Origin: Sulfuritalea sp.
GTDB taxonomy: Bacteria > Pseudomonadota > Gammaproteobacteria > Burkholderiales > Rhodocyclaceae
NCBI GenBank assembly: GCA_022842325.1
Contig: JALHPU010000036.1
Span: 1 to 39,810 of the forward strand
Direction of reading: 5' to 3'
Length of the DNA: 39,810 nt
The translations under genes were made by a program, and so were the position numbers. The notes beneath the pieces were generated by a model, which ran no database searches, was not told the origin of the DNA, and saw nothing but the letters and a program-made list of their open reading frames with translations. How positions within the stretch are numbered: the first letter of the stretch is position 1; every line of letters starts with the position of its first letter. Positions 19,485 through 27,480 of this stretch are shown here, piece after piece.

Positions 19485-20960
19485 ATGAGAAAATATCTCG
19501 CAATCCTGCTGACGGCGCTGACCGTCGGCATCGCCGGCGGCGCCTCGAGCGCCTGGGCCGACGACAAGCCCGTGGCGGCGGCAGAAGCCGCTGCTCCTGC
19601 CGCCGCTGCCGCCCCTGCCGCTGCCACCGCGGCGCCTGCGGCGACCCCGGTGCCCAACCGCGGCGACAATGCCTGGCTGATGGTGGCCACGGCCTTCGTC
19701 ATCCTGATGAGCATACCCGGCCTGGCGCTGTTCTACGGCGGCCTGGTGCGCAGCAAGAACATGCTGGCGGTGCTGATGCAGGTGTTCATCATCTTCTCGG
19801 TGATCAGCGTACTGTGGGCCGTGTATGGCTACAGCGTGGCCTTCACCGAGGGCAACGCCTTCTTCGGCAGCCTGGACAAGCTGTTCCTCAAGGGCATCAC
19901 GCCGGATTCGGTGGCAGCCACCTTCAGCAAGGGCGTGGTGGTCTCCGAGTTCATCTTCGTCGCCTTCCAGGGCGCCTTTGCGGCCATCACCTGCGGCCTG
20001 ATCGTCGGCGCCTTCGCCGAGCGCATCAAGTTCTCGGCGGTGCTGCTGTTCATGGTGCTGTGGTTCAGCTTCAGCTACCTGCCGATGACGCACATGGTCT
20101 GGTACTGGACCGGTCCGGATGCCTACACTACGGCGGAAGCCGCGGAGAAGGCCACGGCCACCGCCGGTTACCTGTTCCAGAAGGGCGCGCTGGACTTCGC
20201 CGGCGGTACCGTGGTGCATATCAACGCCGCGATTGCCGGCCTGATCGGCGCCTACATGGTGGGCAAGCGCGTCGGCTACGGCAAGGACTCGATGGCCCCG
20301 CACTCGCTGACCATGACCATGATCGGCGCTTCGCTGCTGTGGTTCGGCTGGTTCGGCTTCAACGCCGGCTCGGCGCTGGAAGCCAACGGCACGGCGGCGC
20401 TGGCCTTCGTCAATACCTGGCTGGCCACCGCGATGGCGGCGACCTCCTGGATGGTGACGGAGTGGCTGGTCAAGGGCAAGCCCTCGATGCTGGGTGCCGC
20501 ATCCGGTGCTGTTGCCGGTCTGGTGGCGATCACTCCGGCGGCCGGTTTCGTCGGCGTGGTCGGCGCCCTGGTGATCGGCCTTGCGGCCGGCGTGATCTGC
20601 CTGTGGGGCGTGAATGGCCTGAAGAAGCTGCTCGGTGCCGATGACTCGCTCGATGTATTCGGCGTGCATGGCGTCGGCGGCATCCTCGGTGCCCTGCTGA
20701 CCGGCGTCTTCGCCGCGCCCAGCCTGGGCGGCAGCGGCATCTACGACTACGTGGCGAACAAGGTCGCGGACAACTACGACATCATGGGCCAGGTCATGAT
20801 CCAGGCCACCGGCGTCGGCGTGACCCTGATCTGGTCCGGCACCGTGGCCTTCGTCTGCTACAAGATCGTCGATATCTTCATCGGCCTGCGTGTGCCGGAA
20901 GACGAAGAGCGCGAAGGTCTCGACATCACTTCGCACGGCGAGTCGGCCTACCACAGCTGA
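19485..20960 (+). CDS. amtB: Ammonium transporter AmtB
   Basis: The 491-residue protein starts with a signal peptide, then an unusual Ala/Pro-rich stretch (about residues 27-57) before the 11-helix Amt core. Core landmarks include LALFYGGLVRSKN, the twin pore His245 (GGTVVHINAAIAG) and His395 (DVFGVHGVGGILGALLTG), and WFGWFGFNAGSAL. It conducts ammonium across the inner membrane and is gated by GlnK. The short cytoplasmic tail (VPEDEEREGLDITSHGESAYHS) matches the AmtB tail that contacts GlnK. Confidence 0.96.
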   Translation: MRKYLAILLTALTVGIAGGASSAWADDKPVAAAEAAAPAAAAAPAAATAAPAATPVPNRGDNAWLMVATAFVILMSIPGLALFYGGLVRSKNMLAVLMQVFIIFSVISVLWAVYGYSVAFTEGNAFFGSLDKLFLKGITPDSVAATFSKGVVVSEFIFVAFQGAFAAITCGLIVGAFAERIKFSAVLLFMVLWFSFSYLPMTHMVWYWTGPDAYTTAEAAEKATATAGYLFQKGALDFAGGTVVHINAAIAGLIGAYMVGKRVGYGKDSMAPHSLTMTMIGASLLWFGWFGFNAGSALEANGTAALAFVNTWLATAMAATSWMVTEWLVKGKPSMLGAASGAVAGLVAITPAAGFVGVVGALVIGLAAGVICLWGVNGLKKLLGADDSLDVFGVHGVGGILGALLTGVFAAPSLGGSGIYDYVANKVADNYDIMGQVMIQATGVGVTLIWSGTVAFVCYKIVDIFIGLRVPEDEEREGLDITSHGESAYHS

Positions 20961-20972
20961 TCTGTCTCCCTC

Positions 20973-20996
20973 GCCCCCTTTCGCAAGGAAGGGGGC
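20973..20996 (+). other. Hairpin after amtB
   Basis: GCCCCCTT and AAGGGGGC flank an 8-nt spacer 12 bp past the amtB stop. No T-run follows. It may protect the mRNA end. Confidence 0.4.
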
Positions 20997-21034
20997 AAAC
21001 CGCAGCACGTCCCTACTCCTCTGCGGTTCTTCAT

Positions 21035-21060
21035 CGGGCGCCTACATGGCGCCCGTTTTT
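21035..21060 (+). terminator. Rho-independent terminator of the glnK-amtB operon
   Basis: CGGGCGCC and GGCGCCCG form a perfect 8-bp GC stem around TACAT, followed directly by five T. It lies 75 bp after amtB. Confidence 0.9.
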
Positions 21061-21062
21061 AT

Positions 21063-21083
21063 GTCTGGCTCGCAGAGCCAGAC
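21063..21083. repeat. Perfect inverted repeat, 9-bp arms
   Basis: GTCTGGCTC and GAGCCAGAC flank GCA immediately after the amtB terminator. It resembles the stems of the neighbouring REP elements and may be a decayed copy. Confidence 0.5.
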
Positions 21084-21123
21084 GGTATCCCCGTGTGGGA
21101 TTGGCGGGACTGTCTGCGGCAAT

Positions 21124-21192
21124 GGCAGACTGAAGTCTGCCCCACGGCAGGAAGCGGCGGCATCATCCTTGTGGGGCCGGCTTCAGCCGGGC
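21124..21192. repeat. REP doublet (REPIN-like) with GTGG heads
   Basis: Two related hairpin elements lie in inverted orientation. On the minus strand, 21145 back to 21124 reads GTGGGGC, then AGAC-TTCA-GTCT, then GCC. On the plus strand, 21171-21192 reads GTGGGGC, then a CGGCT-TC-AGCCG stem, then GGC. They are separated by 25 bp, with the GTGG heads facing each other. Head plus imperfect palindrome in inverted pairs is the layout of REPIN elements mobilised by RAYT transposases; no RAYT gene is in this window. Confidence 0.7.
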
Positions 21193-21201
21193 AAGCAGCG
21201 G

Positions 21202-22137
21202 CTATTTGCCGAACGCCAGGCAAGGATCGGGACGTTCCGCGCGCGGAGTAAACCAGATGATGTCGTAGGGCGCGACGCCGCCGGCGCGCTCGGCTTCGTA
21301 CTGCATCGGCGCCGTCTTGCCGGCGCCGACTTCGACGAATCCGAGCGACAGGATGCGGGTGCCGGGACGACGGGCGGTCAGATAGAGCGGGACGCCGACA
21401 TCACGGCGGGCATGGCCGCGGCCGAGAATGAAAACCACGCCGCCGTTGATCCTGCCCAGCGCCGCATCGGCCAGCGTCGCATCGCGCAGGCGCTGGGCGC
21501 GCACCAGACCGTCGCGCAGTTGCGGCGAGACCTTGCCACAGTGCGAGGCCTCGATCAGGCCGACCATATAGCTTTGCCGCGCCTCGTCCCATACCGTCTC
21601 GAGCGCCAGGCGCTGTGATTCGCCGGCGCCCAACATTGCATATCCCTCGCGCACCACCGGACGCGTCGCGCCACGCGGCAGGTTGGCCGCCTGCAACGGA
21701 ATCTGCGCCGTGTTGGCCAAAGCCACCAGCGGCTGGTACAGCGCCCAATCCCATCCGCGCATCAGCGGCGCCAGATCCTTGCCGGCCTTGCGCGCCTCGT
21801 CGATCGCGGCTTGCTGGTCGTTGTCGAACTGTTCCATCAGCAGCGCCGGCCGCGCGCCGGCGGCAAGGCGGGCCTGCAGGATCATGACTTGCAGGCGATG
21901 GTGTTCGGGGTTGTCATGGGTTTCGCCCAGCAGCAATGCTTCGGCCTGGGCGGCGCGCCGCAGAAACCCGGCTTCGTCAATGAAGCTTTGCGACGCGACA
22001 TCCCATAGTCGTCCGGCGAGCGGATGGTCCGTGTCGCGCAGCGTTCCGGGCAGCATTTGGGCGCAGCCCGCCAGCCAAGCGACGGCCAGGAACGAGGCAA
22101 GCAGGCGTGGCATTGTGCGGGAGGGGATCGAGCGCAT
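21202..22137 (-). CDS. ChaN-family (putative heme-binding) lipoprotein
   Basis: The 311-residue protein has a lipoprotein signal (LLASFLAVAWLAGC, lipobox LAGC). Family motifs follow: ALLLGETHDNPEHHRLQ, ALLMEQFDND, RDGLVRAQRLRDATLA and VFILGRGHARRDVGVP. ChaN of Campylobacter is an iron-regulated outer-membrane lipoprotein that binds heme as a dimer. I chose ATG 22137, four bases after the stop of the Sel1 gene, so the two are coupled. Placement beside cytochrome genes is compatible with heme handling, but iron regulation is not evident here. Confidence 0.85.
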   Translation of the reverse strand: MRSIPSRTMPRLLASFLAVAWLAGCAQMLPGTLRDTDHPLAGRLWDVASQSFIDEAGFLRRAAQAEALLLGETHDNPEHHRLQVMILQARLAAGARPALLMEQFDNDQQAAIDEARKAGKDLAPLMRGWDWALYQPLVALANTAQIPLQAANLPRGATRPVVREGYAMLGAGESQRLALETVWDEARQSYMVGLIEASHCGKVSPQLRDGLVRAQRLRDATLADAALGRINGGVVFILGRGHARRDVGVPLYLTARRPGTRILSLGFVEVGAGKTAPMQYEAERAGGVAPYDIIWFTPRAERPDPCLAFGK

Positions 22138-22141
22138 CGCC

Positions 22142-23284
22142 TTATTTCCCGGCTTGCGAATCCAGCATGTCGAGAATCTCCCGTGCCGGAGTGATCCCGG
22201 CCCTTTCCGCCTCGCCCAGCCAGCGCCTGGCTTCGCCCAGGTTCTGCGGCGTGCCGCGGCCGGCGGCATAGAGGCGACCGGCGTTGAACTGCGCCGGCGG
22301 GAAACCACTCTGCGCCGCCGCCAGGTAATACTCGAAGGCTGCCTTCTCGTCCTTGCCGACGCTACGCCCCTTCTCGTACAACTCGCCGAGATTGTTGCGC
22401 GCCGACGGCTCGCCCTGCTGCGCCGCCTCGCGGTAATACTGGGCCGCACGGGCTGCATCGATCTTGCTCCCGATGCCTTCGGCATGCATCCAGCCGAGCA
22501 GGGTCTTGGCACTGGCGCGACCCTCCCTGGCGGCTCGTCCCAGCCGGGCAAAGGCGCACGGTGCATCGGGCGGCTCGGCCTCGAGGCAGATGCGACCGAG
22601 GCGTTCGTTCGCCCCGACATGGCCGCCATCCGCCGCCTCGGTCAGCAGCGCGAGGGCGCGTGCCGGATCGCTTTCCTCGATGCATTGTGCATAGCGGAAC
22701 TTGGCGCCGCCAAAGCCTTTGTCGATCGCTGCGACAAAGTGAGCGCAGGCGCGCTCGACGTTGGGCGGTTCGAGCATGCCATGCAGGGCGAAAGCACCGA
22801 GCGCGTACTCGGCGGCGCCGATGCCGCGTCCGGACATGGTTTCGAGGCCCGGTCGGGTATCGGCGAAGCGGGTGCGGATCTGCTCGCGGTAGGCGTTGAA
22901 CAGTTCGTCGTCGCCGCGCGACAGCGCGCGTTCCGCCGCGCGCGCTGCGCGCAGCGCCAGTACGGCGAGCTTCTGCCGCGACGACGCGTCATCGGGATCG
23001 ACCCCCAGTGCGTTACGCAGAGTGATGGCTTCGCCGTTGATGATCTCCAGCTCAGTCACGGGATCGATCAGCGCCGGCGCCGCAAGCTTGGCCTTGGCTT
23101 TGCGTGCCGCAGCGTTTACCTTGGCCGGTTTTGCCTTGGCTTTTTGCTTTACGGTGTGCGTCTTGGCCTTGTTCGGTTTGGATTCTGCCCAAACAGCATC
23201 GACGGGCAGTGCGACCAGCCCCAAGACCAGCCCAAGGTAGAATGCAATACGGTAATATTGCTTCAAATCAAAAGGTAATATCAT
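22142..23284 (-). CDS. Periplasmic Sel1/TPR-repeat protein
   Basis: The 380-residue protein starts with a signal-like hydrophobic stretch (YYRIAFYLGLVLGLVALPVDAVWA). A Lys/Ala-rich tether (about 36-75) and a helical region follow, and the C-terminal half holds Sel1-type repeats recognisable by A-x-x-x-L-G-x-x-Y/H-x-x-G patterns (LLGWMHAEGIG, NNLGELYEKGRSVGKD, FNAGRLYAAGRGTPQN). Such proteins act as protein-binding scaffolds. The start codon lies 1 bp from the start of the divergent cytochrome gene, so its translation signals overlap that gene. It is co-transcribed with the ChaN-like gene. Its partner is unknown. Confidence 0.8.
   Translation of the reverse strand: MILPFDLKQYYRIAFYLGLVLGLVALPVDAVWAESKPNKAKTHTVKQKAKAKPAKVNAAARKAKAKLAAPALIDPVTELEIINGEAITLRNALGVDPDDASSRQKLAVLALRAARAAERALSRGDDELFNAYREQIRTRFADTRPGLETMSGRGIGAAEYALGAFALHGMLEPPNVERACAHFVAAIDKGFGGAKFRYAQCIEESDPARALALLTEAADGGHVGANERLGRICLEAEPPDAPCAFARLGRAAREGRASAKTLLGWMHAEGIGSKIDAARAAQYYREAAQQGEPSARNNLGELYEKGRSVGKDEKAAFEYYLAAAQSGFPPAQFNAGRLYAAGRGTPQNLGEARRWLGEAERAGITPAREILDMLDSQAGK
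23244..23261. promoter_or_regulatory. Inverted repeat GCAATA-N6-TATTGC in the divergent start region
   Basis: Perfect 6-bp arms lie 25-42 bp upstream of the cytochrome c start and inside the first codons of the Sel1 gene. It is a candidate operator acting on one or both divergent genes. Confidence 0.4.
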
Positions 23285-23285
23285 A

Positions 23286-23651
23286 ATGATCAAGTCGTTC
23301 CTGTGCTGCGGCGATGTTAGGCGAAAAGTCGTTCTGGCGGGGGCAATGGTACTCGTCGCGCATTCGGCCGTGGCGCAGGCTGCCAATGAGGATGCGGCTG
23401 AAGCGCTGGCCAAGGCCGGGAGCTGCTTCAAGTGCCACTCGGTAGACAAGGCCAAGAAGGCGCCCTCCTATAAGCGAATTGCACAGAAATACAAAGGCAA
23501 GGCCGATGCCGAAGCTGCGCTGATCAAGCACTTGTCAGGCAGCCAGACGGTGAAGGTCGAGGACGGCGGCGACGAAGCCCATGAGCCGCCACCGGCCAAG
23601 GATGCCGCCGATCTGAAGAACCTGGTGCAGTGGATCCTGTCGCGGGAATAG
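23286..23651 (+). CDS. Small monoheme cytochrome c (periplasmic)
   Basis: The 121-residue protein has a signal peptide (RRKVVLAGAMVLVAHSAVAQA) and one heme site, CFKCH (47-51), followed by the class I-like helix APSYKRIAQKYKGKAD and a C-terminal LKNLVQWILS helix. No Met follows the heme motif at all. Where class I cytochromes have the axial Met before a Pro-Pro, this one has His99 (EAHEPPP), so bis-His ligation is possible. A ribosome site (AAGG) precedes the ATG inside the divergent gene. Next to an MtrAB-like locus, it may be the soluble periplasmic electron shuttle. Confidence 0.85.
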   Translation: MIKSFLCCGDVRRKVVLAGAMVLVAHSAVAQAANEDAAEALAKAGSCFKCHSVDKAKKAPSYKRIAQKYKGKADAEAALIKHLSGSQTVKVEDGGDEAHEPPPAKDAADLKNLVQWILSRE

Positions 23652-23666
23652 GTTTCAATTAGCGCT

Positions 23667-23681
23667 CCGGCGACACGCCGG
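23667..23681. other. Small hairpin CCGGCG-ACA-CGCCGG
   Basis: A perfect 6-bp stem lies 16 bp after the cytochrome stop. It has no T-run. Confidence 0.35.
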
Positions 23682-23730
23682 TAACCATCGCCTGTGCACC
23701 GCCCTCCGCTGCTTTGTACTGTGCAAAATG

Positions 23731-23757
23731 AAACAGGCCGCCAAGAGCGGCCTGTTT
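23731..23757. terminator. Bidirectional rho-independent terminator
   Basis: The 11-bp perfect arms AAACAGGCCGC and GCGGCCTGTTT flank CAAGA, between the convergent cytochrome c and porin genes. T-rich ends on both strands suit termination in both directions. Confidence 0.85.
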
Positions 23758-23775
23758 GCTTGGTGCATGGGAGCT

Positions 23776-26097
23776 TTACCAGCTCTTGACCACGGCCGAG
23801 ACGCCGAACACGTGGTTGCTGTAGCGCGGCGCCTGCTGGCCGGTGAAAATGACTCCCGTCACGCTAGGCACGATCGGCCCCAGGTCGCTGGTCGCCCAGT
23901 CGTAGGACTTCAGGTTCTCGTAGAGGTAGTTGAAGCGCCAGCTCAGCTGCTTGCTGTAGTCCCACTTGGCGAACAGTTGCAGCGTGTGCAGCTTGTTCCA
24001 GGTATCGGGCAGGGCAACAGCGGTGTTTGCTGCAGGGACTCCCGGATTGGTCCTCACCCCGCTCATGCCGGTACCCTGGTTGAGCACGTAGGTGCCGCCG
24101 AAATCCCATTTTTCCTCGGGTTGCCACTTGAGGCCGAAACCCACCGTATGGTCGCGGTAGATCATGTCGCCATACCAGTTTCTGGTTTCGTCCGCTCCGG
24201 TAGTGTTTCCTGCCGCCCACTGTCGGCCGGTTTGTTTGACACCCGTTTGGGAAAAATTGGCGAAGGCGAAAGTGGTGAGGTTTTCCTCGGGCTGGTATTG
24301 CAGGTCAAGACTTACGCTTCCACCGTCGGCACTACTGCGTCCCAGGCAAGTCGTTGAGAGAGCGCCAACGATGGCGGCATCCTGCTGTGCGTCGGCGAAT
24401 TGGCTGCAGTTGGGTCCGCGCATTTGCTGCTGATAGCCGTCAACCGCGCCCTGCAGGCTGACGGTTTCGCTGACCGTCCAGTTACCGGAAGCGCGCAGGC
24501 GATTTTCGTTGAAATCCGCATACATGAACGAACGCATGCTCGGATGATTTGTCAGCCGGGTGCCGGCTTGAACGCCCGTTCCGGTATAGGTATTGCGGAA
24601 GTACACGTTCTTGTCGTAATCGGAACCGCGCCGCTGGGTATACACGTAGCCAAGGCTGCCGAGGAATTCGTCGGAGACGGGCCGGCGCAATTCGATCGAC
24701 AGCTTGTCGGTCTGGGTCTCGCTGCGGTCGGACAGGCTGTACTTCTTGTCGACGTGTTCGACTCCGGCGCGCAGTATCGTCTTCGCCGCGATTTCGTAGT
24801 CGCCTTCGAGGCTCAGCTTGTGCTCCGAGGTGCTGACCGGGGCATTGGTGCGGACGTTTGAGGAAGTCGCCAAGCCGACGGTCGTTGCGTCGCGGCTGGC
24901 GTAGATGTACTGCGCGATCGGGGTTCGGTTGTCGTTGTCGCGGTACTGGTAGGCGACCTTGAGGTTCATCTTGTCGATCGGCTTGGTGGTCAGCGCGATG
25001 TCGAGCACCGTGTTGATCACTTTGCCGTCCAGCGAACTGCGCGGCAAGGCCGTTGTTGCCGCAGCGCCGTTCACCGAATAGGCGAGGAAGGACTCGTTCT
25101 GGCGCGCAATGCCGTAGCTATAGCTCGCGCTCAGGCGCGTCGTCTTGCCGAACTTGTAGGCGCCGGTGGCGTTGAACTGGTGGTGGTCATTGTCCGGCGC
25201 CAGCGACATGCGTTGGCTTACCGGATTCCCCCCCGGTGGCCCGCCCGCAACAAAAGTATATGGATTTTGTACATCGAAGGCGCCGAGGTTGTTGCTGAAC
25301 TTCGAGTAGGTGTAGCCGAGCTGGAACTGGGCGACCTTGTTCGCATAGGCGAGGATCGCCTCGATTTGCTGGGTCTTGTCGTCGACCTGATAGGGCAGGA
25401 TCGAAGCGCTGCCGTTGCTATAGATGAAACCCGTCAGGCGGGTACCGTCGCGCTGATCCTCGCGGTAGTTGACCTTGAAATCCCATTCCTTGCCAAGCAG
25501 GGCATTGAGCCCGACGCGATAGATGTCGCGTCCCTGCTTGATCTCGAAGGGGCTGAACTCGGAGTCGGGAAAGTTGGCTGCGGTCGCCGTTGCGCCCGTC
25601 GTGAACCCCGCAGGCAAGGTCAGCGAACTGGTGCCGAGTCCCTGGTGGTGGAAGCGCGCGCTGTCGGTTTGCGACTTCTTCAGCTGATCGACGCTGAAAT
25701 TGAGGTTCCAGGCGCCTTGCACGCCGCCCTGGGTCTGAAACTTGCGAGAATCGAGGCCCAGGTTGGCGCCGTGGATCTGCCAGTACTGGGCATCGTTGGC
25801 CTGGTCGCGGGACAGCCAGTTGAAGCCGACTATCGGGAAGCCGCCCTTGTCGGTCAGTCCGGAGAACTGGCCGAAGCGCACCGAGTCGTGGGAATTGTAG
25901 CCAACGCCGAGCTCGACATAATTATCGGCCCAGCGCGACATGTCGGCGTCGCGGAACATGACCTCCGAATCGCGGAAGAGCTTGATCGTCAGCATCGGAT
26001 CGGCACAGGCAGGCGCCGCCGCGAGTGCGGCGAGCGCGCCAACGACAGCGACTGTGACGGTGCGGCGGCGAAGCGGCGCGTGATTATTCTGTTTCAT
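23776..26097 (-). CDS. mtoB: MtrB/PioB-family outer-membrane beta-barrel
   Basis: The 773-residue protein has a signal peptide (TVTVAVVGALAALAAAPACA). The rest is a long beta-barrel with alternating hydrophobic/aromatic strands, a typical N-terminal NYVELGVGYNSHDSVRFGQFSGL region and a terminal Trp. Size and motifs fit MtrB/PioB/MtoB, the sheath through which an MtrA-type decaheme cytochrome conducts electrons across the outer membrane. No CxxC motif follows the signal peptide, unlike Shewanella MtrB. I chose ATG 26097 with AAGGTGA upstream; it lies 30 bp after the decaheme cytochrome gene on the same strand. Symbol by analogy to Sideroxydans MtoAB. Confidence 0.88.
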   Translation of the reverse strand: MKQNNHAPLRRRTVTVAVVGALAALAAAPACADPMLTIKLFRDSEVMFRDADMSRWADNYVELGVGYNSHDSVRFGQFSGLTDKGGFPIVGFNWLSRDQANDAQYWQIHGANLGLDSRKFQTQGGVQGAWNLNFSVDQLKKSQTDSARFHHQGLGTSSLTLPAGFTTGATATAANFPDSEFSPFEIKQGRDIYRVGLNALLGKEWDFKVNYREDQRDGTRLTGFIYSNGSASILPYQVDDKTQQIEAILAYANKVAQFQLGYTYSKFSNNLGAFDVQNPYTFVAGGPPGGNPVSQRMSLAPDNDHHQFNATGAYKFGKTTRLSASYSYGIARQNESFLAYSVNGAAATTALPRSSLDGKVINTVLDIALTTKPIDKMNLKVAYQYRDNDNRTPIAQYIYASRDATTVGLATSSNVRTNAPVSTSEHKLSLEGDYEIAAKTILRAGVEHVDKKYSLSDRSETQTDKLSIELRRPVSDEFLGSLGYVYTQRRGSDYDKNVYFRNTYTGTGVQAGTRLTNHPSMRSFMYADFNENRLRASGNWTVSETVSLQGAVDGYQQQMRGPNCSQFADAQQDAAIVGALSTTCLGRSSADGGSVSLDLQYQPEENLTTFAFANFSQTGVKQTGRQWAAGNTTGADETRNWYGDMIYRDHTVGFGLKWQPEEKWDFGGTYVLNQGTGMSGVRTNPGVPAANTAVALPDTWNKLHTLQLFAKWDYSKQLSWRFNYLYENLKSYDWATSDLGPIVPSVTGVIFTGQQAPRYSNHVFGVSAVVKSW

Positions 26098-26127
26098 GGC
26101 ATCACCTTTGGGCAATGGGGTGTCGGC

Positions 26128-27108
26128 TTAGCGCTGCAGACGGGCGCCGGACGGATGATTGGTGCCGTGGACCTTCATGTGGCAGTTGGCGCAGGAGTTT
26201 CCCAGAGTCCGGTTGGCGTTGGTCACTGTTGGAGGCAGCGCGCTGCCGCTGAAGGCAACATTCGAATGGGCCGTAGTCTGGTGGCATTGCTGGCAGAGGT
26301 AGGGCTGGCGCACCTTGAGCATCGGCGCGATGTTGGTGCCGTGCGGGTTGTGGCAGTTGGTGCAATCGTCCTGCGACGGGCGGTGCTCCCAGAGGAAGGG
26401 GCCGCGCATTTGTGCGTGGCAGGTGTAGCAGGTTTCGTTGACGGTGTTCTTCTGCAGCGAGCCGCGCTGCGAGTTCGAACCATGCGAGGCATGGCAGGCC
26501 GAGCAGGAGAAGAAGCCGTTCTTGGTCGGGTGGGTCGAGATGCGATGCAACTCGGCGCGGCGATCCTTGTGGCAGTCGAAGCAGACGCTGGCCTGGGTCT
26601 CGGCCACCATCACCGGATCCTTGGGCGCATGCATGCGGTGGCAACTGGCGCAGGACTGTTTGGTCTGCTCGTGCTTGCTGCCCTGCCAGTGGATGCGCGA
26701 ACCGGACTGGTGGCAGGTCAGGCAGGCCTCATTCTGCGGCTCGGACGGTGCCTTCTTGCCGAACACGACGGGCACCAGGCCGGCCACGCGCGGCCGCTTG
26801 TTGTGCTCGGTCAGGTCGCCGTGGCAACTGCCGCACATGGCGTCTTCCGGATTGCCGGTGATCGATTTGCCGGTGGCTTCCGGTGTGCGCGCATCGCCCT
26901 TGACACCGTGCTTGGTCTTGGTAATGGCGTAGAAGCCTTCGTGGCACTCGATGCAGGGCTTGGTTTCGCCGCTCTCGGCGCGCGACCGCACTTGCGGCGC
27001 GTCCGGACTCTTTGCTTCCTGGGCGAAAGCGCTGCCGGCCAGTCCGCTGGCGATCACGAAGCCTAGGCCGACCGCTACTGCGCGACACTTCTGGATAGTC
27101 TGGTTCAT
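26128..27108 (-). CDS. mtoA: Decaheme c-type cytochrome, MtrA/MtoA (DmsE) family
   Basis: The 326-residue protein has a signal peptide (AVGLGFVIASGLAGSAFAQE) and exactly ten CxxCH heme sites with first Cys at residues 52, 92, 129, 153, 176, 202, 227, 249, 272 and 306. Many additional His could be distal ligands. Length and heme number match MtrA/MtoA/PioA, which sits inside the MtrB barrel and carries electrons between periplasm and cell surface. In MtoA the direction is inward (Fe(II) oxidation), in MtrA outward; this cannot be decided here. I chose ATG 27108 because it begins the signal peptide. No surface decaheme (MtrC/OmcA-like) gene is in the window. Confidence 0.93.
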   Translation of the reverse strand: MNQTIQKCRAVAVGLGFVIASGLAGSAFAQEAKSPDAPQVRSRAESGETKPCIECHEGFYAITKTKHGVKGDARTPEATGKSITGNPEDAMCGSCHGDLTEHNKRPRVAGLVPVVFGKKAPSEPQNEACLTCHQSGSRIHWQGSKHEQTKQSCASCHRMHAPKDPVMVAETQASVCFDCHKDRRAELHRISTHPTKNGFFSCSACHASHGSNSQRGSLQKNTVNETCYTCHAQMRGPFLWEHRPSQDDCTNCHNPHGTNIAPMLKVRQPYLCQQCHQTTAHSNVAFSGSALPPTVTNANRTLGNSCANCHMKVHGTNHPSGARLQR

Positions 27109-27370
27109 ATTTTGGTTCCGGCGATGCGTTTGCCCGATTTCCGGGTGGAATTTGCATCCAAACTTGGACGACCCTGCGCCAATCTTTACAAACGACATTA
27201 CTAAAGTGTTACTTAATGTTGATTCAAACAGACTTTTTTAAAATTCACAACTCTTTTCGTGCTATCCCTCATCCGCTCCGGGGTTGGAAGTGTTTCATTT
27301 TCGCAACACGAACTTGGACTCCGGCAGACGATTACGGCCGAAATGAAAGCTGTTTATGAACAAGGAATTA

Positions 27371-27393
27371 TGTGATTTGCTTAACAAATCACA
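27371..27393. promoter_or_regulatory. Perfect palindrome, candidate operator of the mto genes
   Basis: TGTGATTTG and CAAATCACA form perfect 9-bp arms around CTTAA, about 265 bp upstream of the mtoA start. The outer TGTGA/TCACA resembles Crp-family half-sites, but the spacing (13 bp) is not the Crp one, so the regulator is not identified. Confidence 0.5.
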
Positions 27394-27433
27394 GTAGATG
27401 CGCTGCGGGAGAGGCTTTCGTCGAGGGTAGGCG

Positions 27434-27470
27434 CACCGCATGAAGGCGGGAGAAGCGCCTTCATGCGGTG
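27434..27470. terminator. 15-bp perfect hairpin after the diheme cytochrome gene
   Basis: CACCGCATGAAGGCG and CGCCTTCATGCGGTG flank a 7-nt loop, 10 bp beyond the stop codon on the minus strand. No T-run follows, but the stem is very stable. It probably ends or insulates the sensor/diheme transcript from mtoA. Confidence 0.65.
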
Positions 27471-27480
27471 AGACGGAGGC

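Larger units (their letters stand above)
27109..27480. promoter_or_regulatory. 372-bp control region upstream of the decaheme/porin operon
   Basis: This AT-richer gap lies between the diheme cytochrome gene and mtoA and holds no gene. It must carry the mtoA promoter (minus strand). It also contains the 23-bp palindrome at 27371-27393 and the strong hairpin at 27434-27470, listed separately. Confidence 0.7.

Noticed and set aside
20973..20996. Rho-independent terminator directly after amtB
   Set aside because: No T-run; the hairpin at 21035-21060 is the convincing terminator.
25180..27066. Plus-strand 628-codon frame
   Set aside because: Antisense to the porin and decaheme genes; no signal or family motif.
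27205..27235. Fnr-like TTGAT box before mtoA
   Set aside because: Only one half-site is visible and the opposite half and spacing do not fit.
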